DNA of 64,000 nt, taken from the NCBI RefSeq assembly GCF_014673495.1, contig NZ_CP051006.1:8555001-8619000 (forward strand), read 5' to 3'. This DNA is from Streptomyces griseofuscus (GTDB lineage Bacteria > Actinomycetota > Actinomycetes > Streptomycetales > Streptomycetaceae). A program made the position numbers and the translations under genes. The notes below the pieces were generated by a model. That model ran no database searches. It was not told the origin of the DNA and saw only the letters and a list, made by a program, of their open reading frames with translations. Shown in pieces: positions 26,046 to 34,039 of this stretch (the stretch's first letter is position 1; each line of letters begins with the position of its first letter).

Positions 26046-27038
26046 GTGCGGAATATGACGTGTCATCAGGTCGGCGAGCAGAGGTTGGCCCAGGCGCTCG
26101 ACGACATCGACGGGCGCGCCTACAAGCGGTGGCACTCGCTGCGGTACGGCAGCATCTCGCCGGCCCTGATACGGGCGATGGCGGACGAGCTTCTCGACCA
26201 TGTCGCCGCGCGAACGGTGACGGAGCCGGGGCTCGACGCCGCGGCCGGCACGGTCGCCGTCACCGCCGCGGAATGTGCGCACGGAGTGCTGAGCATCATG
26301 TGCTTCCCGGACGGGGACCAGGAGATCCGGCTCCCCCTCGTCGGGGAGCGGATCAGCACGGACCCGGACGACGACGAGTTCGGGGACGGGCCCATCACCT
26401 TCCGGGACGTCGTCCAGGAGTCGCCCACCGCGCGGACCTGGCTCGACATGTTCGAGATGTGTGTCGTCAGCGGGCATGGGTGGGACTGGGAGCGGGTCAC
26501 CGGGCTCCTGCTGCGCGGCGACTACGCGCCCGCCATCCGTGACGGCGTGCCCTGCAACCGGTACACCTCCGTCTCCGACCCCGCCGACCTCGCCGCCATG
26601 GACGCCCTTTGCCTCTATCTCACCGAGGCGGCCGGGCATCTGCCCCGCGACTGGCCGATGGTTCCGCTGCGCAAGCCGGACGCCGGGGAGCGCGCGGAGG
26701 CCGCCCGGCGGCTCGACGAGATCGGCGACGCACTGAGCGCGGACCAGCGGCTGCTCCGCGTACTCCTCGACGACAACCAGCACGCCTTCGAGGACGCCCT
26801 CGTCGCCCGGCTGGTCGCATATCGGGAGAGCGTCGACGCCGAGGCCGGTGATCCCGCGCCCCGGTCTATCCTCCCCCTCGGCTCCCTCACCCTGGCCTGC
26901 CTTGCCGTCCAGGTCCATGGGTGGGAACTCGGTGTCCGGTCCGGGTATCTGCCATACGGTCTACTGGGATCGCCGGCCGCGCCGCGCCGGGCGGCGGAGG
27001 GGAACCGCAACAACGTGGGCTACCGGGCCGCCAAGTAG
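26046..27038 (+). CDS. Imm49-family immunity protein (orphan)
   Basis: 330 aa. GTG 26046 has GGACGGAG four bases upstream. The protein starts with VGEQRLAQALDDIDGRAYKR and WHSLRYGSISPALIRAMADE, has the PDGDQEIRLPLVGE block, the middle ESPTARTWLDMFEMCVVSGH, RGDYAPAIRDGVPC, and ends with LTLACLAVQVHGWELGVRSG-YLP. These are the conserved blocks I know from Imm49 proteins, which in polymorphic toxin systems neutralise a secreted toxin domain inside the cell. No toxin or secretion gene is next to it here: the neighbours are a fascin-like gene and a LexA relic. It is soluble and mostly helical. The family call is from pattern memory; the toxin partner is unknown. Confidence 0.75.
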   Translation: MRNMTCHQVGEQRLAQALDDIDGRAYKRWHSLRYGSISPALIRAMADELLDHVAARTVTEPGLDAAAGTVAVTAAECAHGVLSIMCFPDGDQEIRLPLVGERISTDPDDDEFGDGPITFRDVVQESPTARTWLDMFEMCVVSGHGWDWERVTGLLLRGDYAPAIRDGVPCNRYTSVSDPADLAAMDALCLYLTEAAGHLPRDWPMVPLRKPDAGERAEAARRLDEIGDALSADQRLLRVLLDDNQHAFEDALVARLVAYRESVDAEAGDPAPRSILPLGSLTLACLAVQVHGWELGVRSGYLPYGLLGSPAAPRRAAEGNRNNVGYRAAK

Positions 27039-27300
27039 GCCACCCGGGGCGCGGAAGTGGGCCTGGCCCAACATCCAGGACGCCGTCGTGGAGACGGACT
27101 CGTCCCCACCGAGGCAGCGCGTACGTCTGTGCGATAGCCAAGGCCGGAAGACCACCTTGGCCCACGTCGGCGACGCCATCTGCCCCACGGCCTGCGACGT
27201 GGGTCGACGTCGCCACCGTCAGGCCGGAAAGGCAATCGAAAGACGTTCCGTTTGTCGGTGTGGGGCTGCTGTCCAAAGACGCAAGATCGCAAGGGGGCAC
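27039..27300. other. Intergenic, nothing seen
   Basis: Short stretch between the Imm49 gene and a LexA-like relic without supported features. Confidence 0.4.
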
Positions 27301-27468
27301 ATGACCATCACCCACGCTGGACGGTCCGGCCTCCGGGCACCCGCCGGGTCCCGACGGGCTCACCGACAGGCAGCGGGTCATCGTCGACTGCATCGCCCGT
27401 TCCGTCGCTGACCGCGGGTACCCGCCCTCGATGCGCGAGATCGGTCGAGCCGTCGGCCTGACGAGCCC
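27301..27468 (+). pseudogene. LexA-like repressor, N-terminal relic
   Basis: ATG 27301 opens MTIT and then the frame slips by one base; the continuing frame reads PPGPDGLTDRQRVIVDCIAR followed by SVADRGYPPSMREIGRAVGL-TSP. GLTDRQxxVxxxIxxSVxxRGYPPSMREIGxAVGLTSxSS is the N-terminal winged helix of LexA. The sequence breaks after TSP, so the self-cleaving protease domain is gone. Confidence 0.65.
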
Positions 27469-27810
27469 CGCATCGCCCAGGCGATGGACCTCATCTCCTT
27501 CGACCTCCGCGACCTGGCCCTCTCCCGCTCCCGCCGCCTCGGCCTCGCCGCCGCCCGCTCCTACCGCGACGAGTACGGTCACCTCGCCGCCCGCGCCTGG
27601 CTCGCCGGACAACGCCATCTCGCCGCCAAGAACGAACTCGACACCGCACGCGCGGACGCCCTCGCCGCCCTCGTCCCCGACTGACGCCTCCCGCATGGCA
27701 CGGACTGGCACCGCAAACACCACCTGCTGCGCGCTCACCTCGCCACCGCCGCCGACCCTGCTGCCCTCACCCGCGGCACCCGACTCGGCGGCGTGAAGTC
27801 CGGCTCCTGA
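27469..27810 (+). pseudogene. Unknown gene with in-frame stop, joined to the LexA relic
   Basis: One frame is coding-like on both sides of a TGA at 27682: before it MDLISFDLRDLALSRSRRLG, LAAARSYRDEYGHLAARAWL and AGQRHLAAKNELDTARADAL; after it GTDWHRKHHLLRAHLATAAD and PAALTRGTRLGGVKSGS with a final TGA at 27808. Read through, it would be a helical, Arg/Ala-rich protein of over 110 residues. It begins where the LexA fragment ends, so a deletion seems to have joined two genes. Family not recognised. Confidence 0.4.
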
Positions 27811-27864
27811 CTGCACCGCCGGCTCACCACCTGGCAGGCCCTCACCGATGGCCGGCAGCAGCTG

Positions 27865-28332
27865 ATGACCGCTTTCGGTCTCACCCCCTCTCGCGCGTCA
27901 TGCCGCCTCACCGTCCTCCTCGTGGCAGGCTGCGTGATCACGCTGCTCGGACTGGCCCTGAGCGTCGCCGCCATCGGCGCCGAGGCCCCGTACGCCGTCC
28001 TGCTGCCCTGCGTGGTTTTCGCAGGCCTCGGCATCGGTCTCGTGTTCACCCCCCTCTTCGCCTGCGCGACCGCCGGCGTCATCCCCCAGCACGCCGGCGC
28101 GGCGGCAGGCGCCGTCATCGCGGCCCAGAACATCGGCGTGGGCATCGGCACCGCGGTGTACAGCGGCCTCAACGGGCCTCCTTGGTGGGCAGTTCTCTGC
28201 CTTTTCCTCCTCGCAGGCCTGACGGCAGGCTGGACAAAGAGGACCGGTACGTCCGATTCCCTTGTACCGTCTGGAGGTTGGCTCGCACCGTCACGGCCTT
28301 CCGGGTGCTGCTCCGTGACACTGGTCCGGTGA
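27865..28332 (+). pseudogene. MFS transporter, C-terminal fragment
   Basis: Contains the last membrane helices of a drug-efflux type MFS protein: LLVAGCVITLLGLALSVAAI, YAVLLPCVVFAGLGIGLVFT, then PLFACATAGVIPQHAGAAAG and AVIAAQNIGVGIGTAVYSGL, and a last helix LCLFLLAGLTAGW. The motif GxGxxFxPL...AGxxxxxxQxxxGxGxA is the usual pattern of the last four helices in DHA2-type pumps. The first ten helices are absent, so it cannot transport. Confidence 0.65.
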
Positions 28333-29331
28333 TCAGGAGGCCACCGTCAGCACGATCTTGCCTTGGATGTGTCCCTGCGCAGCTCGCGTGTGCGCGCGTT
28401 CCGCCTCGGACAGCGGGTAGGTGCTGTCCACCCCGGTCCGCAGCCTGCCCTCGTCGAACAGGCGCCCGATCTCGGCGAGCTGGGGGCCGTTGGAACGCAC
28501 CTGGATGTTCGAGACGTCGATCCCCAGACGCGCCGTCTCTTCTGGGGCGAACTGTGCGAAGAACACCGGAAGCATGGTGCCGCCGCGCTTGAGCACGGTC
28601 AGGAAGCGGGAGCTGGCAGGGCCGCCGACGGTGTCGACCACCAGGTCGACGCCGCTGACCACGTCCTCGGCCCGCGTCGTGGTGTAGTCGATGAACTCAT
28701 CGGCGCCGAGCTCGCGCAGGAACTGCTCGTGCCGGCCCGAGGCCACCGCGATGACGTGTGCCTGCTTCCATTTCGCCAGTTGCACCGCGAAGTGGCCCAC
28801 TCCACCGGCGGCCCCGTTGACCAGCACGGTCATCCCCGGCTTGATCGGCACCGGCTGGTGCACCCGGCCGGTGAAGGGAGACGGCAGGTCGTGGCCGAGA
28901 TCAATCAGGTACTGCCACGCAGTCAGCACGGCCATCGGCGCCCCGGCCGCCTGCACGTGGTCGATACCGGCCGGCTTGCGCGCCAGGTCAGAAGCCGGCG
29001 CGGCCACGTACTGGGCGTACGCCCGGCCGCCGAATCCGGGGAACCGCAGCATGCCGAAGACCTCGTCACCGACGGCGAACCCCGGTACGTCCGGAGCGAC
29101 CGCCTCAACCACGCCCGACATGTCCGACCCAGGGACAAGGGGGAACTCCAGTGCCGGCCTCATCTCGGCAGGCATGACCTTCATCCCCTCACGCAGGTAC
29201 CAGTCCGGCGGGTTGATACCCGCCGCGTGCACCCGGACGAGCACTTCGCCCGGCCCGATCTCGGGAACCGACACCTCGTCGTACCGCAGAACCTCCGGGC
29301 CGCCCGCTTTGTGGATCTGGATCGCCTTCAT
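28333..29331 (-). CDS. NADP-dependent quinone oxidoreductase (zinc-free MDR)
   Basis: 332 aa. The N-terminal GroES-like part (1-125) has MKAIQIHKAGGPEVLRYDEV, VRVHAAGINPPDWYLREG and PLVPGSDMSGVVEAVAPDVP; the Rossmann part carries GMTVLVNGAAGGVGHFAVQL with the AAGGVG nucleotide loop and then VIAVASGRHEQFLRELGADE. No cysteine zinc ligands in the usual places, so it belongs to the quinone-reductase branch. It probably reduces quinones or enones with NADPH in the cytoplasm. The C-terminus GHIQGKIVLTV is intact. It is divergent from a LysR gene, 122 bp away, which likely controls it. The stop directly abuts the MFS fragment. Confidence 0.88.
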   Translation of the reverse strand: MKAIQIHKAGGPEVLRYDEVSVPEIGPGEVLVRVHAAGINPPDWYLREGMKVMPAEMRPALEFPLVPGSDMSGVVEAVAPDVPGFAVGDEVFGMLRFPGFGGRAYAQYVAAPASDLARKPAGIDHVQAAGAPMAVLTAWQYLIDLGHDLPSPFTGRVHQPVPIKPGMTVLVNGAAGGVGHFAVQLAKWKQAHVIAVASGRHEQFLRELGADEFIDYTTTRAEDVVSGVDLVVDTVGGPASSRFLTVLKRGGTMLPVFFAQFAPEETARLGIDVSNIQVRSNGPQLAEIGRLFDEGRLRTGVDSTYPLSEAERAHTRAAQGHIQGKIVLTVAS

Positions 29332-29453
29332 CGCGCCTGCCGCTCTCTCGTGGAAACGTTGCTCGTTCAGTCAAGGCCCAGGACGCCACGCCCGTCCAAG
29401 ACCGGTTCGGCAACCGGATCATTCCGAAACGGCATGACGCGTATCCTGGACGG

Positions 29454-30329
29454 GTGAACGACCTCGGACAGGATCTGGAACTGCGGCTCGTGCGCTACTT
29501 CACCGTGGTGGCGGCGCACCAGCACTTCGGCCGGGCCGCCGCCGACCTGCACGTGGCCCAGTCGGCGCTGAGCCGTCAGATCCAACGGCTCGAGAAATAT
29601 CTCGGCACACGGCTGCTGGACCGCACCCCTCAGGGCGCCCGGCTCACTGCGGCCGGCCAGACGTTCCTCCCTCGGGCCGAAGCCCTGCTGCGGGCCGCCC
29701 GCCAGGCCGAGCTGGCCGTACGTGCACAAGCCCAGAGCGATCGAATCGCCATCGGCTACGTCGAAGACCTGGTGATCACTTCTGCCGTGCGGGAACTGCG
29801 CCGTCGTTACCCCGATGCCGAGATCACCACCCGGCATCTGAGCTGCCGCGACGTCGGGGCGCTGTCCGACAAGCGCGTCGACGCCCTGATCGCGCGGGCC
29901 CCGCTGCCGCTCGCCGACGACGACGTGACCACCACCGTCCTGTACGAGGAGCCCCGGGTGCTCGTGGTCCCGCGCGGCCATCCCCTGGCCGACCGCGCGT
30001 CGGTGACCGCGGAGGAACTGGCCGGCGAAGAGGCGATGCCGTGCGCGTTCGAGACCGCGGACTGGACTTCCTACCGGGTCCTTGGGGGTGACGTGCCAAC
30101 GGTCGAGAGCTACGAGGACAAGCTCGAACTCGTCGCGAGCGGCAGGGCGATCGCTGTGCTACCGGTCGGCGATCGGCGTAGCTCGCTGCGTCCCGACCTC
30201 CTCACCGTCCCGGTCGAGGGCGCGCCCCCCAGCCGAGTTGTCATGGTCAGCCGCAAGGGGGACCCGAACCCGATGATCAGGAATATCCGCCTGGCTGCCA
30301 AGGCCGTGCTGACCGCCCCGGCATCCTGA
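29454..30329 (+). CDS. LysR-family transcriptional regulator
   Basis: 291 aa, GTG 29454. The winged helix (about residues 8-68) reads LVRYFTVVAAHQHFGRAAAD, LHVAQSALSRQIQRLEKYLG, TRLLDRTPQGARLTAAG; the effector domain follows from about 92 (RIAIGYVEDLV to the conserved YEEPRVLVVPRGHPLADRAS). It is divergent from the quinone oxidoreductase gene, so it most likely senses a substrate or redox-active compound and controls that promoter. The gap of 122 bp would hold its T-N11-A site; I could not fix one uniquely. Confidence 0.88.
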   Translation: MNDLGQDLELRLVRYFTVVAAHQHFGRAAADLHVAQSALSRQIQRLEKYLGTRLLDRTPQGARLTAAGQTFLPRAEALLRAARQAELAVRAQAQSDRIAIGYVEDLVITSAVRELRRRYPDAEITTRHLSCRDVGALSDKRVDALIARAPLPLADDDVTTTVLYEEPRVLVVPRGHPLADRASVTAEELAGEEAMPCAFETADWTSYRVLGGDVPTVESYEDKLELVASGRAIAVLPVGDRRSSLRPDLLTVPVEGAPPSRVVMVSRKGDPNPMIRNIRLAAKAVLTAPAS

Positions 30330-30379
30330 GCAGGACCGGGTCGGGCGCATCGCCAGGCGGAGATGTTCGATCGATGAGA

Positions 30380-30740
30380 CTCCGGCTCCGCCCTTGAGAT
30401 CGCGGACGCAGGCGGGGACGTTCTCGGTGCGGTGGTCGACCGGCGCCACTCCCTGTGCGCGCAGGGCGGCGTGGTGGCGTGCGGACGCGGTGCCGATCAC
30501 CTCGCGCCGGCGACTTGGGCGAGCTGGACCAGGACCGAGCCGGCCCCTCCGTTTGCGCGTGCGCCAGGACCGTCCGCCCGGCACGGACGCGGGACTTGCG
30601 GTGCAGCATCTGCCAGGCCGTGATGGCGTCGATCACCACGGTCTCCGCCTCCGCCGCACCGACCCCGTCAACCAGGCCGGCGGCGTCGACGAGCACCGCA
30701 GAGCACACTGTCCACGAGCCCAAGCCCCGCCACTCCCTCC
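30380..30740 (-). pseudogene. Medium-chain dehydrogenase/quinone reductase relic
   Basis: Minus strand, two frames: AAGLVDGVGAAEAETVVIDA then ITAWQMLHRKSRVRAGRTVL-AHA, and after a slip GSVLVQLAQV, VIGTASARHHAALRAQGVAP and VDHRTENVPA. This is the Rossmann part of an MDR enzyme (A-W-x-x-L...V-x-x-G-x-x-V-L-V-H-A...ARHHAALRxxGAxPVDY). N- and C-terminal parts are missing and the glycine loop is lost at the frameshift. Confidence 0.55.
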
Positions 30741-31063
30741 TCACCCACAGCCACGCCGCTCCTATCGACGCCGGACGGGCGAGCCTCCTCACCTGCACAG
30801 CACCCGAGGAGAAGCCCGGACAAGCGCTGACAGGAGCTCGTGGTCCGGGCGCTCGGATGGCCGTCGAGCCCTTCACGGTTTCCTGGCGGGCGGCGACGCG
30901 TGGGCGATTTCCACCTCGGCGGACTTGAGGCCGACCGCTGTCAGGCACTGACGGGCGCAGGAACTCCTGCGGGTGAGCCACGAGGCGCCACCGGCTCGTT
31001 GCCTGGAGTCGGGCTCGTTTGGGACGCGGGATGGCGCTGGGTCTTCAGGCGGCTGTGGATCTC
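30741..31063. other. Non-coding, no feature seen
   Basis: Between the dehydrogenase relic and the small membrane protein gene. Frames exist but show no motif. Confidence 0.4.
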
Positions 31064-31219
31064 CTACCAGTAGTGGCGTCGGCCGCCGACGGCGTGGCCG
31101 ATGGAGCCGAGGATGAACAGGATGAGTCCGATGGCGAGCAAGATGATGCCGATCGTCCAGAGGATGCCGATGTGCAGGACGAATCCGACGATGAGCAGGA
31201 TGACGCCGAGTGCGATCAT
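31064..31219 (-). CDS. Small hydrophobic membrane protein, DUF6131-like
   Basis: 51 aa. ATG 31219, stop TAG 31064-31066; a purine-rich GAGAAAGAAGAG lies just upstream. It reads MIALGVILLIVGFVLHIGIL, WTIGIILLAIGLILFILGSI, GHAVGGRRHYW: two membrane helices joined by a tight turn and a basic aromatic tail GGRRHYW. This short protein with the conserved GGRRHYW end is a common Streptomyces family of unknown function. It is the last gene of a three-gene run (32393 to 31064) with a 105-bp gap after the preceding gene. Confidence 0.8.
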   Translation of the reverse strand: MIALGVILLIVGFVLHIGILWTIGIILLAIGLILFILGSIGHAVGGRRHYW

Positions 31220-31324
31220 GGCGCTCTTCTTTCTCTCCGGCCCGCGTGCCGGCCGCTGACGACAGGTGCGGGCGTGCGGCCGTCGCTGGGCTGTGTCCCG
31301 GTCACGGTTTCGGCGGGCGGGTTT

Positions 31325-31807
31325 TCAGGTGGAGAGCAGGCGGTTGAAGAACGAGCGGTAGTGGCGCAGGGCGGTGCGCAGGGCTTCGGTGTCGGCCTGT
31401 CCGCCGTGGCTCCACTGTTCTTCGAGGGTCCTCTTGTGCTCGTCGAATGTCGTGGCGAGCGTCTGCATGACGTTGGCGACCAGGCTGTCCGCGGCCTGGA
31501 CTGCTTCCCGCGGGTCGTCGACGAAGGCGTTCTGGATCTTTTCCCAGCGTTCGCGCAGGCCCTCCTGGTCCTGGTCCGTCAGCAACTGCGGCGTCGCGTC
31601 CGCATCGTGGCTCGGGGCTCCCGCCGCCTCGTTTGCCGCAGTGGTGGGCGTGCTGTGGGTGGCGGTGTCGTCCGTCGCGTCCGCGACTTCGCCGCCCTCG
31701 CCAGGGTAGACCGGGGCGTTCGGTTCCGCGTCGGTCTCATGGGGCTTGGCGAGGTCCTCCGTGGACAGGCCGGTGGCGGGCGAGCGGGGTACGTCGTCGC
31801 GTTGCAT
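31325..31807 (-). CDS. Acidic soluble protein with FVDDP/HYRxxFxxLLS domain
   Basis: 160 aa, ATG 31807 with GGAGGAG three bases upstream. Residues 1-75 are acidic and disordered-looking (Asp, Glu, Thr, Ala). Residues 80-160 are helical: LRERWEKIQNAFVDDPREAV, QAADSLVANVMQTLATTF, then LRTALRHYRSFFNRLLST at the C-terminus. The same two blocks are present in the upstream gene product (LRDRYSRDWDNVQHEFVDRP ... LRSAMVHYRALFDDLLSD). So the two genes share a paralogous domain, one on a soluble and one on a membrane-anchored protein. No enzyme motif. It is 28 bp downstream of its paralogue and clearly in one operon. Function unknown. Confidence 0.75.
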   Translation of the reverse strand: MQRDDVPRSPATGLSTEDLAKPHETDAEPNAPVYPGEGGEVADATDDTATHSTPTTAANEAAGAPSHDADATPQLLTDQDQEGLRERWEKIQNAFVDDPREAVQAADSLVANVMQTLATTFDEHKRTLEEQWSHGGQADTEALRTALRHYRSFFNRLLST

Positions 31808-31835
31808 GTCTCCTCCGTGTCGGTGTCGCGGCGGT

Positions 31836-32393
31836 TCAGGCCGGAGCGTGGCGGCTCTGGCCATCGTCGGAGAGAAGGTCGTCGAACAGTGCCCGGTAGT
31901 GCACCATGGCGCTGCGCAGCTGCTCCGTGGTGGCCTTGTGGCTGACGCTGAGCGCGTCGATCTCGTGGGCGCTGCGGTAGTGGTCAAGGGTGCGGCTGTG
32001 CTCCACGGAGAGATCCTTCAGCTGCTGGTCGTAGCTGTCGGTGGGGTAGCCGCGGTCGTGCATCAATGAGGTCACCAGCCGGTCAGCGTCATGTACGGCG
32101 TCTTGCGGCCGGTCCACGAACTCGTGCTGTACGTTGTCCCAGTCCCGGCTGTAGCGGTCGCGCAAGCGGTCGGGCAGGGGCTTGATGTCGAGCTTGTCGT
32201 GTCGCTTCTCGCGTGCGCTGAGCTCACGCTCGGCGGCGAGCCGGCTGTCGGCGTCTTGGACGGTGCGTTCGTACTCCGGGCCGTAGCGCTTTTGCAGGGA
32301 CCGATGCCGTGTGAAGAGTGCGAAACCCGCGGCGAGCAAGAGGACCACAACCGCGACGGGAATGACGATCGCCAGAAGCGTGCCGGTGGACAT
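31836..32393 (-). CDS. Membrane-anchored paralogue with FVDRP/HYRxLFxxLLS domain
   Basis: 185 aa. ATG 32393 is preferred over a GTG nine bases earlier because AGGAGG would overlap the latter. One N-terminal membrane helix (about 6-28, LLAIVIPVAVVVLLLAAGFA LF) is followed by a basic, charged helical cytoplasmic part: RHRSLQKRYGPEYERTVQDA, DSRLAAERELSAREKRHDKL, then the shared domain LRDRYSRDWDNVQHEFVDRP to LRSAMVHYRALFDDLLSD. The GPEYERTV and REKRHDKLDIKPLP blocks are recurrent in Streptomyces membrane proteins of unknown function. First gene of a three-gene operon ending with the DUF6131-like peptide. Confidence 0.8.
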   Translation of the reverse strand: MSTGTLLAIVIPVAVVVLLLAAGFALFTRHRSLQKRYGPEYERTVQDADSRLAAERELSAREKRHDKLDIKPLPDRLRDRYSRDWDNVQHEFVDRPQDAVHDADRLVTSLMHDRGYPTDSYDQQLKDLSVEHSRTLDHYRSAHEIDALSVSHKATTEQLRSAMVHYRALFDDLLSDDGQSRHAPA

Positions 32394-32942
32394 CGCACCC
32401 ACCTCCTACTGAATGTTCTATATCCCCATATTCCCATTTTGTACGAGTCAATCCCATGGGGAAGACCGGTTCTTGCCCGAGCGTGCGGGTCTCCGTCGAC
32501 GCGGGAACCGGCTCGTGGCAGTGGCGGCCTCGCGGCCCCCGCATCCGGCACCACGGATGCGGGGGCAAAACGGTCGTGGCCGACCCGGACCCCGACGATG
32601 GCACCGCTACTCGTGGGGTGTCCGCAATTCGTGACGTAGACGAGGCGCCCCGGGCCCGGGCACGGACAGGGTGGGGCGGCTGGGGGGGAAGGAGACAGGG
32701 CCCCAGGTGAAGAGGATGCGAGCGCGTGCAGAAGACCAGGTATTGCGGCCGGTGGGTCCGGTGACGTCCCCACCTGCCACATACCCAGTAACCCGGTGTT
32801 GAGTAGACGCCGAGGCCGGAGCCTTGCGCTGGAGGAGTCGCACAGGACCCTGCCCTTTCAGCGAAGGAGAGAGCCGGTTCTGTCGGGCAGTCGACGTGCC
32901 ACCAGCAGGATCGAGGACGCCGCACCCGTCTTCCTGGGAGTG
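32394..32942. other. Intergenic with promoter region and a strong hairpin
   Basis: Upstream of the three-gene operon. The sequence just before the operon is unusually AT-rich for this window (ATTGACTCGTACAAAATGGG on the minus strand near 32450), so the promoter is likely here. The hairpin at 32536-32565 lies in its middle. No gene supported. Confidence 0.45.
32536..32565. terminator. 12-bp perfect stem, 6-base loop
   Basis: CCCCCGCATCCG (32536-32547), loop GCACCA, CGGATGCGGGGG (32554-32565). A very stable hairpin about 380 bp past the stop of the STAS gene and 140 bp before the operon start. Followed by CAAAAC, not a U-tract. It could end transcription from the STAS side or insulate the operon. 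Confidence 0.5.
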
Positions 32943-33323
32943 TTAGTCGCAGAGGGCTTGGTGGAGGGTTTCGCGGCAGTCGATGACGGCGTCGACGCCG
33001 ACGATGCGCAGGGTGCGCATCACGGCGTCGCCAACAGCGGCCAGGCGCAGCCAGCCGCCAGCCTCGCCGAGGGTGCGGTGGGCGGTGATGAAGATGTTGA
33101 TGCCGCTGGAGTCCATGAACGTGACCTGGGCCAGGTCGACGATGATTCGGGGCTCGGGCCCGCCGGAAGCGTCCAGAGCCGCGCGGAGTGCGTCGCCGGT
33201 GTGGTGGTCGATCTCTCCTGCCAGGGACACCACGCGGATGCCGTCGGTCAAGGTGTGGACGACCGTCAGTTGTCCGACCTGTGCAGCGTGTTCGGGTCCT
33301 GTCATCTCGTCTTGCTCAGCCAT
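32943..33323 (-). CDS. STAS-domain anti-sigma factor antagonist
   Basis: 126 aa from ATG 33323 (CAGGATC just upstream); a GTG at 33347 would add eight residues. One STAS domain: VGQLTVVHTLTDGIRVVSLA, GEIDHHTGDALRAALDASGG, and the phosphorylation loop VTFMDSSGINIFITAHRTL with Ser in MDSSG. In partner-switching, such proteins bind an HATPase anti-sigma factor when unphosphorylated and release the sigma factor; PP2C phosphatases reactivate them. No kinase gene adjoins, but an HATPase (42523) and two SpoIIE phosphatases (19053, 43779) are in the window. Its close relative at 43134 shares VxLSGITFMDSSGxN. Confidence 0.88.
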   Translation of the reverse strand: MAEQDEMTGPEHAAQVGQLTVVHTLTDGIRVVSLAGEIDHHTGDALRAALDASGGPEPRIIVDLAQVTFMDSSGINIFITAHRTLGEAGGWLRLAAVGDAVMRTLRIVGVDAVIDCRETLHQALCD

Positions 33324-33475
33324 GCCGGTGATCCTGGCATATGCCACGCCCCGGCCGCAGCGGTGCCCTGCGTGGTGCAGATGACACGAGCGAGTGGCGG
33401 AGTCACAGCACTTGTCAGGCGTGATCCGCAGATGCGGGCCCGCCGTGCATTGTGGACGGGGAGTTGAGGACGGCC

Positions 33476-34039
33476 GTGAGGAAGGCAGACACGGCGGGGG
33501 CCGATCCTACGGGGCCGGACGGCCAGGCCATACAGACGACTGTGGCTCTGGACGGGGACGGCGCCGGTATCGCCCGGGCACGGCACATGGCCGCGGACTT
33601 GTCAGCGAGCCTGGAGCAGGCCCAGTGGACCGTGCACGCGCTGCGCGAGGACTCCCTTCCGCTGCTCGAGAGTTTGACCGCCATGATCGAGTCGTCCGGC
33701 CACCGAGAGGTGCTCGCCGTCACCGGGACCGTCCGGGAGCTGTCGGCACAGGTCACCGAGAACTTGCTGCGCATCGCGCAGGAGGCGCTGACCAACGCGG
33801 CCCGGCACGCTCCTGGGGCCGAGCTCGCGGTGGAGCCGGCGTTCGACGCCACCTCGACCAGGTTTGCCATCCGCAAGGGGCCTGCGACCGGTGAGGCGGC
33901 CGCAGGGGTCGGCAGCGGTATGGGACTGATAGGAATGCGCGAACGCGTCGTCCTGCTGGGTGGCGCCCTCACCGCGGGTCCGCTCACCGAGGGACCGGAC
34001 CGAGCCGGCTGGCAGGTGGAGGCAGTGATCCGAGGATGA
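33476..34039 (+). CDS. Truncated NarL-type sensor kinase (ATPase domain only)
   Basis: 187 aa from GTG 33476, chosen because GAGG lies about 8 bases upstream; GTG 33452 is an alternative without a site. After about 25 unrelated residues it enters the last part of a HisKA_3 region (ARARHMAADLSASLEQAQWT then VHALREDSLPLLESLTAMIE) and then a full HATPase domain with N-box LLRIAQEALTNAARHAPG and GSGMGLIGMRERVVLLGGAL. The ERxRIARELHD box with its phospho-acceptor His, the sensor and all membrane helices are absent. Its stop overlaps the response regulator start (ATGA). Either a 5' deletion of a normal kinase or an ATPase-only subunit; the intact coupling to the regulator argues that translation of the pair still matters. 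Confidence 0.75.
   Translation: MRKADTAGADPTGPDGQAIQTTVALDGDGAGIARARHMAADLSASLEQAQWTVHALREDSLPLLESLTAMIESSGHREVLAVTGTVRELSAQVTENLLRIAQEALTNAARHAPGAELAVEPAFDATSTRFAIRKGPATGEAAAGVGSGMGLIGMRERVVLLGGALTAGPLTEGPDRAGWQVEAVIRG

Noticed and set aside
32536..32565. Hairpin as a small RNA or riboswitch
   Set aside because: Only a single stem without conserved aptamer features; terminator or insulator is simpler.
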